Assembly (NCBI GenBank): GCA_036971475.1
Contig: JBAIZL010000008.1
Coordinates: 29,055,376 to 29,119,375, forward strand
Reading direction: 5' to 3'
Length of the DNA stretch: 64,000 nucleotides
Source of the DNA: Prosapia bicincta
Lineage: Eukaryota; Arthropoda; Insecta; Hemiptera; Cercopidae
Numbering within the stretch: the first letter of the stretch is position 1; the number at the start of each line of letters is the position of its first letter. The translations under genes and the position numbers were made by a program. The notes below the pieces were generated by a model that searched no databases, was not told the DNA's origin, and worked only from the letters and a program-made list of their open reading frames with translations. This document shows positions 21,183 through 27,144 of this stretch, piece by piece.

Positions 21183-22058
21183 CTAATTAAAAAAATTGTT
21201 TTTATCAGTTGAAATAACATCATGAGTAACATTTTTTATTTTACTTACACTATCAGCAACATTGCGTATTATTTTATTTGATAATTTCGAAAGATCATCA
21301 TTAGAATTATTAACAACAAAATAAGCCTTTTTGTTAACTTGTGTCCAATACTGCTTTTCACTTATACATTTTTTCAAATCCTTACAATCCGTAATTTCTA
21401 TTTTTATTAAATGTGATCCCACCTCACCAGGAGTGATCATTCTTCTTTTTTTATTATCCTTAGTAATATGAACAGTTTGTTTAATAACAGCAGAAGCTGA
21501 TTTTTTAGTCACATTAAAATATTTATCTAAATCATCATCATCATCATCAGATGATGATGATGAATTATTTACAATTTCATTAGAACTATGTATTCGTTTT
21601 CTTTGAATTTTATTCATTACAGGATTTATAAAAGTCATTGCTTTTTTTAAAGTTTCAATTGAAAAAGTACTTGTACTTTGTTTAAATTCTTCTCTCCCAA
21701 AAATTGCAAGAAACTCATCATAGGTTAATTCTTTATCTAAATATTTATCAAGATATTTCTGTGAGACTACAGTGCTAATGAAATATGATTTAGCTGCTAA
21801 ATAAAACGATTTCATTTCACAAAATAATTGTAATATTTCACTATCATGCACAGAGTTATGTAATGTGTTTGCACACAACAACCATTTGTTGGCTGTTGTC
21901 AATCCAGCCCTAAACAATGATGATAATACATCAAATAATGGTTTTTTATTATTTACTTTACTACTACTATTAAAGACCATACTAGGTCCTGGTTCGTTAT
22001 TCTCCATTATGCCTTCAGTTTTGAATAATTGATTTTCTGCTTGATTTTGTTGTGACAT
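21183..22058 (-). CDS. Unidentified 291-aa protein with acidic tract, full-length copy A
   Basis: An intact frame reads MSQQNQAENQLFKTEG from 22058; an in-frame ATG at 22082 would add eight residues. No known family is recognised. It is predicted soluble: a helical N-terminal half (residues ~40-145), then a Ser-rich stretch and a run of Asp residues (~167-180), then a Lys-rich C-terminal domain with KDNKKRRMITPG, which could be a nuclear signal. Two truncated copies lie immediately upstream (22222-22812, 22952-23542). Because it sits between PolB and dUTPase, a role in DNA replication or terminal-protein function is conceivable but unproven. The start follows TTTTGTAGTT, which resembles a 3' splice site, as does the dUTPase start. 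Confidence 0.65.
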   Translation of the reverse strand: MSQQNQAENQLFKTEGIMENNEPGPSMVFNSSSKVNNKKPLFDVLSSLFRAGLTTANKWLLCANTLHNSVHDSEILQLFCEMKSFYLAAKSYFISTVVSQKYLDKYLDKELTYDEFLAIFGREEFKQSTSTFSIETLKKAMTFINPVMNKIQRKRIHSSNEIVNNSSSSSDDDDDDLDKYFNVTKKSASAVIKQTVHITKDNKKRRMITPGEVGSHLIKIEITDCKDLKKCISEKQYWTQVNKKAYFVVNNSNDDLSKLSNKIIRNVADSVSKIKNVTHDVISTDKNNFFN

Positions 22059-22082
22059 AACTACAAAATACAAAAACAACAA

Positions 22083-22221
22083 TAATAATAATAGACTTGA
22101 AACAATTTACATTTATTTCCTATCACTAGATTCAAACCCTGATTCTTCTAAGTTAACAATTTCTACTAATTTTGGATAAGCACAAACCACAGAAATCAAC
22201 TGGGCAATTTTAAAAACTATA
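22083..22221 (-). pseudogene. dUTPase 3'-end remnant 1 fused to its upstream region
   Basis: The sequence 22100-22206 matches the C-terminal part of the intact-length dUTPase gene and its 3' end (TTTACATTTATTTCCTATCACTAG; AATTTCTACTAATTTTGGATAAGCACAAACC). It then jumps to sequence matching the region just upstream of dUTPase (AAAAACTATATTA...ATATATATGTATGTTTATCGTAAA, compare 24008-24054). Most of the dUTPase coding sequence is deleted. Confidence 0.85.
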
Positions 22222-22788
22222 TTAGAAATTATATATATGTATGTTTATCGTAAACAAATCATCATCATCATCATCATCAGATGATGTTGATGAATTATTT
22301 ACAATTTCATTAGAACTATGTATTCGTTTTCTTTGAATTTTATTCATTACAGGATTTATAAAAGTCATTGCTTTTTTTAAAGTTTCAATTGAAAAAGTAC
22401 TTGTACTTTGATTAAATTCTTCTCTCCCAAAAATTGTAAGAAACTCATCATATGTTAATTCTTTATCTAAATATTTATCAAGATTTTTCTGTGAGACTAA
22501 ATTGCTAATGAAATATGATTTAGCTGCTACATAAAACGTTTTTATTTCACAAAATAATTGTAACATTTCACTATCTTGCACAGAGTTATGTAATGTGTTT
22601 GCACACAACAACCATTTGTTGGCTGTTATCAATCCAGCCTTAAACAATGATGATAATACATCAAATAATGGTTTTTTATTATTTACTTTACTACTACTAT
22701 TAAAGACCATACTAGGTCCTGGTTCGTTATTCTCCATTATGCCTTCAGTTTTGAATAATTGATTTTCTGCTTGATTTTGTTGTGACAT
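22222..22788 (-). pseudogene. Acidic-tract gene, truncated copy B
   Basis: From 22788 (MSQQ; in-frame ATG at 22812) this copy matches copy A through the Asp run. It then ends in a new tail (LFTINIHIYNF) made by fusion at the GAT/ATC trinucleotide tract to sequence resembling the dUTPase upstream region. The Lys-rich C-terminal half is absent. The reading frame is open, so a short protein could still be made. It is exactly 730 bases from copy C, a tandem duplication. Confidence 0.8.
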
Positions 22789-22812
22789 AACTACAAAATA
22801 CAAAAACAACAA

Positions 22813-22951
22813 TAATAATAATAGACTTGAAACAATTTACATTTATTTCCTATCACTAGATTCAAACCCTGATTCTTCTAAGTTAACAATTTCTACTAAT
22901 TTTGGATAAGCACAAACCACAGAAATCAACTGGGCAATTTTAAAAACTATA
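22813..22951 (-). pseudogene. dUTPase 3'-end remnant 2
   Basis: This is a near-identical second copy of the 22083-22221 remnant, 730 bases further along. It has the same deletion joint between the dUTPase C-terminal region and the dUTPase upstream sequence, so the deletion predates the last 730-bp duplication. Confidence 0.85.
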
Positions 22952-23518
22952 TTAGAAATTATATATATGTATGTTTATCGTAAACAAATCATCATCATCA
23001 TCATCATCAGATGATGTTGATGAATTATTTACAATTTCATTAGAACTATGTATTCGTTTTCTTTGAATTTTATTCATTACAGGATTTATAAAAGTCATTG
23101 CTTTTTTTAAAGTTTCAATTGAAAAAGTACTTGTACTTTGATTAAATTCTTCTCTCCCAAAAATTGTAAGAAACTCATCATATGTTAATTCTTTATCTAA
23201 ATATTTATCAAGATTTTTCTGTGAGACTAAATTGCTAATGAAATATGATTTAGCTGCTACATAAAACGTTTTTATTTCACAAAATAATTGTAACATTTCA
23301 CTATCTTGCACAGAGTTATGTAATGTGTTTGCACACAACAACCATTTGTTGGCTGTTGTCAATCCAGCATCAAACAATGTTGATAATACATCAAATAATG
23401 GTTTTTTATTATTTACTTTACTACTACTATTAAAGACCATACTAGGTCCTGGTTCGTTATTCTCCATTATGCCTTCAGTTTTGAATAATTGATTTTCTGC
23501 TTGATTTTGTTGTGACAT
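22952..23518 (-). pseudogene. Acidic-tract gene, truncated copy C
   Basis: This is the same structure as copy B, with only a few substitutions (for example FDAGLTTA where B has FKAGLITA, and one residue in the preceding Ser stretch). It lies directly downstream of the dUTPase gene on the minus strand, 28 bases from its stop when counted from the in-frame ATG at 23542. The truncated tail at the Asp run is identical to copy B. Confidence 0.8.
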
Positions 23519-23569
23519 AACTATAAAATACAAAAACAACAATAATAATATACTTAAAACAATTTACAT

Positions 23570-23996
23570 TTATTTTCTACCACTAGATCCAAACCCTGAT
23601 TTTCCCCTCTTTGTTTCTTCTAAGTGAACAATTTCTACTAATTTTGGATAAGCACAAACCTCACAAATCAACTGAGCAATTTTATCGCCCTTTCTAACAA
23701 AAAAATCATTATTTGAAAAATTAAATAACAACACCTTTACATTCCCTGTATAATCCTTATCAATCACACCTGCCCCTACATGAATGAAATAATTTAAAGC
23801 TAACCCCGATCTGGGGGCAATACGACCATATGTATTATTAGGTAAAGAAATTGCTAAATCTGTTTTCACTAAACATTTACCAAATTTAGGAACAACATAT
23901 TCATAAGCACTTTTTAAATCAAAACCTGCAGATAATTCACTGCCCTTTTTCGGGTGCATATGCATTTTCAGTTAATTTTACAAATCCCAATTCCAT
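23570..23996 (-). pseudogene. DUT: dUTPase, all five motifs present, frameshift near the N-terminus
   Basis: dUTPase hydrolyses dUTP to dUMP and keeps uracil out of replicating DNA. The trimeric-type motifs are all visible: 1 SAGFDL, 2 APRSGLA, 3 GVIDKDYTGNVKV, 4 KGDKIAQL and 5 RGKSGFGSSG. The expected N-terminus starts at the ATG 23994-23996 (MELGFVKLTENAYAP) but shifts by one base in the A/G-run at about 23943-23952. An ATG at 23963-23965 in the downstream frame leaves a 131-residue open frame that still holds every motif, so residual function is possible. AATAAA (23569-23574) overlaps the stop. A probable 5'-UTR intron precedes the first ATG. Confidence 0.92.
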
Positions 23997-23998
23997 AA

Positions 23999-24085
23999 CT
24001 GAAAATAATAAAAACTATATTAAAAATTATATATATGTATGTTTATCGTAAATAGCAAGAATTCTAATTAATAAATAAAATTTAC
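23999..24085 (-). other. Putative 87-bp 5'-UTR intron of the dUTPase gene
   Basis: On the minus strand TTTACAG is followed by GTAAAT (donor at 24085), and a T-rich tract TTTTTATTATTTTCAG (acceptor at 23999) ends two bases before the first dUTPase ATG. The minus-strand TATAAA at 24182-24187 would place transcription start near 24155, leaving a ~70-base leader exon. The signals are in order and correctly spaced, but no transcript data are available. Confidence 0.45.
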
Positions 24086-24181
24086 CTGTAAATTCTGTCC
24101 TTCTATCAAAAGAAATAAACGCAAAGTCTTAACACAGAGATGTATTCAACTGCGATGTAGAGAGAATAGTGAAAAGAAACG

Positions 24182-24187
24182 TTTATA
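24182..24187 (-). promoter_or_regulatory. TATA box for the dUTPase transcript
   Basis: The minus strand reads TTTTTATAAACG here. It is about 97 bases upstream of the candidate splice donor and ~190 bases upstream of the dUTPase ATG. Confidence 0.5.
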
Positions 24188-24602
24188 AAAAGAACTGTAA
24201 TCTGCACATGCGCGCGCAGTACAATCAAAGCTAAAAGTGAAAGGTTATTTGTTAAGCACTTGACGTTCTTATTGAGGCCGCATACAGCATAAAAAATTCA
24301 ACATGCGCTGGATTGTTTGTTAGGCGCATGGCTATCCTTATCGGGATCACGTAGAAGACAAACAATCAGCACGTGTTGTATTGTTTTCCATATTAAGGTT
24401 ACGCCAAGGGCATAATAATGCGTGTTTTATACTAATCAAAGACCGATTTAAACTTTTATCGGCTGACCTTATTGAGGTATCGACTGACCTTATTGAGATT
24501 ACACCAAGAGCATTCAACAAGCGCAATATTCTAAACATTTTAGCGTTTACCATAGTAATTGCCGATTCGTATTTTTGTATTCAATTTAACTTAAAGTAAT
24601 TA
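24188..24602. promoter_or_regulatory. Gene-free spacer with degenerate CCTTATTGAGGTTACGCC-like motifs
   Basis: This stretch between dUTPase and the metalloproteinase gene holds at least five diverged copies of CCTTATTGAGGTNNCG, at about 24267, 24334, 24391, 24468 and 24488. The last two are 20-21 bases apart. The part at 24195-24252 matches, inverted, the sequence just inside the left TIR (7257-7305). Short open frames here are not convincing as genes. Confidence 0.5.
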
Positions 24603-26183
24603 TTATTTTAATTTTAATACTAAACCTTTTAACTTGTTTAAAATATTAGCATTGTTAGAGTATTTACTACATTCAACGCCAAAAACATCTAACGCATTTA
24701 CCTGTGCTTTAACTACTGTGTTTAAAAATTCACTGTAGCCTAAAATAGTGTTATTCTTGAAAAAATATAATAATCCATCTGTAAATCTAAAAACGGACTC
24801 CATATTACCAGGTAAGAATGAAAATGTATCAGAAATTAACCCATAACTCTTAATTTGAAAATTACATTCATCTAATAGCATATAATAGTTTGTATTAAAG
24901 AAAATAAATGTATTTCCTTTATAACTGTTTACGACCCCATTTATAATCATTGAAGATCTACCTCCTAAAATTTAAATATGTTTTGGATAACCACTAACAA
25001 GTTTTAAAGACGGAAAATCTAACATAAAAATATATTGATCGGCAAAAAAGACAATTTGCTCAGTTGGTCTGTGATAAATAAAATCAAATTTTGTAAAATT
25101 TTCTGGTAAAAAAATTAACCAGTCTACAATTAGTTGTGCTTTGTTAATAACTGTCTTATCTTGTAAATTGACCGACCAAAACCATTTTTCATAAAAAATA
25201 TATAACTGATGATTGATAACTAGAAAAGTTTTTAAATTCTTCAAATCACACAAATTCGGTGTATAATCTTCTTTATCTTGTTTTACACGTTCTGTAGCAG
25301 ATTTTGAAGGTCTTGCTGTTGTTGATATGGTGTCTTTAGGTCCATATAAGGTTTGTATTGCTAAAATGTCGTCCGCTGACAGATCATCATTCATATTCTG
25401 ATAATATGGATACATTACTGAAGTCGGATCGTTTGAGTGGCTTATACCCAGAGTATGACCTATTTCATGAATTAAGACACTAATTAAAAAAATTTTACCT
25501 TGATCACATTTTAAAATGTCTCTTTCTAAACACCATAATTCATCACTGTCAATGTGTGTTTCACGTGTGCTTTGATTAACATTAGGATGGAATGCATGTG
25601 CCAAAACACCACCTTCACCGTCAAATGTATTTGTACAAGAAATCGATGATCTTTGATTTTACCTTTTTATAGGAAATTATTATATCAGCGTTCGATCTGT
25701 CATTTACAAAAACCAAATCTGTATGCTTTTCCCAAATTGTAAACGCTTGTTTCGCTAATTCTTTTACCTGACGCGTTGCTACAACAAAATACCATTTTAA
25801 TACTTTCTTATGCCACTTTTCAGAAGATAACCGAAAGGGATAAATTGTGTCTTTAAGACCACATCTAGGTATTCGCATAAATTGTAAATTTTCATTAGCT
25901 ATTTTACCACTTATCGTTAAATTGTAATACTCTTGAAATAATAAAATTGCGTCAGATACTAATGTCAAATTTATATTTGAAATATCAGTGCTATTAGATA
26001 TATTCAAATAGCCAAACTCGTTTAAATAATTTAAAACAAAAGATTTTCTTCTTTACATCGTTTTACTATTTCACTTTCACCTGAACATGTATTAAAATCA
26101 AACAGATCTTTTATTGCATAGTTTTTCACAATTAAAACAGTCACAAAAGTTACCAACGTACATAACATATTAGTAAATAGCAT
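24603..26183 (-). pseudogene. MMP: Matrix metalloproteinase (matrixin with prodomain and hemopexin-like repeats), broken
   Basis: From the ATG at 26183 a hydrophobic N-terminus (MLFTNMLCTLVTFVTVLIV) looks like a signal peptide. A peptidoglycan-binding-like prodomain with the cysteine switch PRCGLKD follows, then the catalytic domain with the zinc site HEIGHTLGISH and the Met-turn VMYP. A Thr/Ser/Lys linker leads to a hemopexin-like C-terminus starting NLCDLKNLKTFLV. Lesions are one-base shifts near 26030-26040 and at about 25605-25660, and TAA 24972-24974 inside the hemopexin region, after which the frame continues to 24603. It is intronless and ~527 codons, the size of secreted animal MMPs. 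It is not a core Polinton gene; capture from a host or virus is inferred. Viral MMPs in baculoviruses degrade basement membranes, so a spread function is possible. Confidence 0.9.
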
Positions 26184-26483
26184 TGTATCCAGCGTTAATA
26201 TATTGTTACCCCAGCGCATCACGCAAAGTACTGACACACATCTGAAAAATCAGTTTCAGCCATTTTGAAACAGTGTTATCTGTTGCGAACGTCACATCAG
26301 CCATCTTGAATGACGCAGTTCCCCTGCCTCGAAACAGTTAATATATTGTTACCCCAACGCATCAATACACATGTGAAAAATCAGTTTTTGCCATTTTGAA
26401 ATTTAGATTTTGAAAGAGACACACTTGAGCGTTATAATCGATGTTACACGTCATAATATACATAGCAGCCATTTTGAAACAGT
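26184..26483. repeat. MMP promoter region made of nested direct repeats, including a partial TIR copy
   Basis: Two direct copies begin GTTAATATATTGTTACCCCA (at ~26194 and ~26338) and continue to GAAAAATCAGTTT...GCCATTTTGAAA. The first copy runs straight into ATCTGTTGCGAACGTCAC...CATCTTGAATGACGCAGTTC (26278-26325), which repeats an inner segment of the right TIR (~26561-26605) with the intervening TIR sequence missing. Four CCATTTTGAAA / CCATCTTGAA boxes recur. This is the upstream region of the metalloproteinase gene; TATATTA at ~26197 could serve as its TATA element. Confidence 0.75.
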
Positions 26484-27060
26484 GTTGATTATCTTGAAAA
26501 ATAGGTTAATCTCTTGTAAAGGTGACGAAAAAAACAGAGGTCATCTTAAAACAATACAATTATCTGTTGAAAACGTCACACCAGCCATCTTAAATGACGC
26601 AGTTCTCCCACTCGCTCACCCACAGTTCTCCCAATCATTCCCCCCACAGTTCTTCCACTCGTTCCCCCCACCACACCACGCCCTTCTCCTCATTCTCCTC
26701 ACTCCCCTCCCTCCGCACTGCCCTCCTTCCAAACCACGACTTTCCCCCCACCAAGCCGTCCCCCCACCACGCCCCCTCACCACGGCCTTCCCCCACCACG
26801 CCCTCCCCCTCAACACGCCCTTCCTCACCACGCCCTTTCCCCACCACGCCTTTCCCCCACCACGCCCTTCCCCCACCACGCCCATCCCCCACCACGCCCA
26901 TCCCCCACCACGCCCTCCCCCATCACGCCCTTCCCCCCACCACGCCCTTCCCCCCACCACGCTCTTCCCCCACCACGACCTTCCCCCACCACTGGCCACG
27001 CCCCTCGCGATAATCTTATCTAAGCCTCGCCCCTCGTGATACCCGCAGCCCTATACTACT
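26484..27060 (-). repeat. Right terminal inverted repeat (577 bp)
   Basis: The inverted complement of the left repeat starts at 27060 (AGTAGTATAGGG on the minus strand) and runs to the shared TTTCAAGATAATCAACA near 26484. It is 245 bases longer than the left arm because of the C-rich minisatellite at ~26735-26990. Confidence 0.95.
26735..26990. repeat. C-rich minisatellite inside the right TIR (CCCCACCACGCCCTTCC units)
   Basis: Units of about 16-19 bases built on CCACCACGCCCTTCCCC repeat roughly 14-15 times. The left TIR has only one or two such units (~7010-7030), so the array expanded on one side after or during insertion. Long proline- or glycine-rich frames across it are compositional artefacts. 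Confidence 0.9.
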
Positions 27061-27066
27061 CACTGG
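27061..27066. repeat. Right 6-bp target-site duplication (CACTGG)
   Basis: These six bases are identical to 6920-6925 and immediately follow the last base of the right inverted repeat. This fixes the exact boundary of the element. Confidence 0.95.
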
Positions 27067-27144
27067 CAAAAGCCTTAGGCCTTAGACATAATTATAGCTA
27101 CTAACGTATACCAAAATAGCTATATAGAAACCGTCAAGGCTTTT
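27067..27144. other. Short right flank between Polinton and satellite
   Basis: About 78 bases of non-satellite DNA contain AAAGCCTTAGGCCTTAG, reminiscent of the ~28-bp minisatellite in the left flank. That supports this being the continuation of the pre-insertion target region. No gene is seen. Confidence 0.5.

Larger units (their letters stand above)
6926..27060. mobile_element. Maverick/Polinton (adintovirus-like) DNA element, 20,135 bp, decayed
   Basis: The element starts AGTAGTATAGG and ends with the inverted complement CCTATACTACT, inside perfect CACTGG target duplications. It carries the family's hallmark set: protein-primed family-B polymerase, retroviral-type integrase, FtsK/HerA-type ATPase, adenovirus-type cysteine protease, double-jelly-roll capsid protein and penton-like protein. 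Accessory genes are a PLA2-like protein, dUTPase, a BIR protein and a matrix metalloproteinase. Plus-strand genes fill the left half and minus-strand genes the right half, converging near 17.2-17.7 kb. Length is at the upper end of the usual 15-20 kb. Most core genes have nonsense codons or frameshifts, so this copy should not be functional. Confidence 0.97.

Noticed and set aside
24347..24599. Overlapping small open frames on both strands between dUTPase and MMP
   Set aside because: Composition follows the degenerate CCTTATTGAG motifs. There is no domain and no conserved start context.
10712..24974. Stop-codon reassignment or programmed readthrough to explain in-frame stops
   Set aside because: TAA, TAG and TGA all interrupt genes, and frameshifts occur as well, so no single recoding explains the pattern. 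Decay or sequencing error is simpler.
26410..27039. Overlapping proline/histidine-rich (plus) and glycine/tryptophan-rich (minus) open frames at the right TIR
   Set aside because: They are compositional products of the C-rich minisatellite and the TIR, open in several frames at once.
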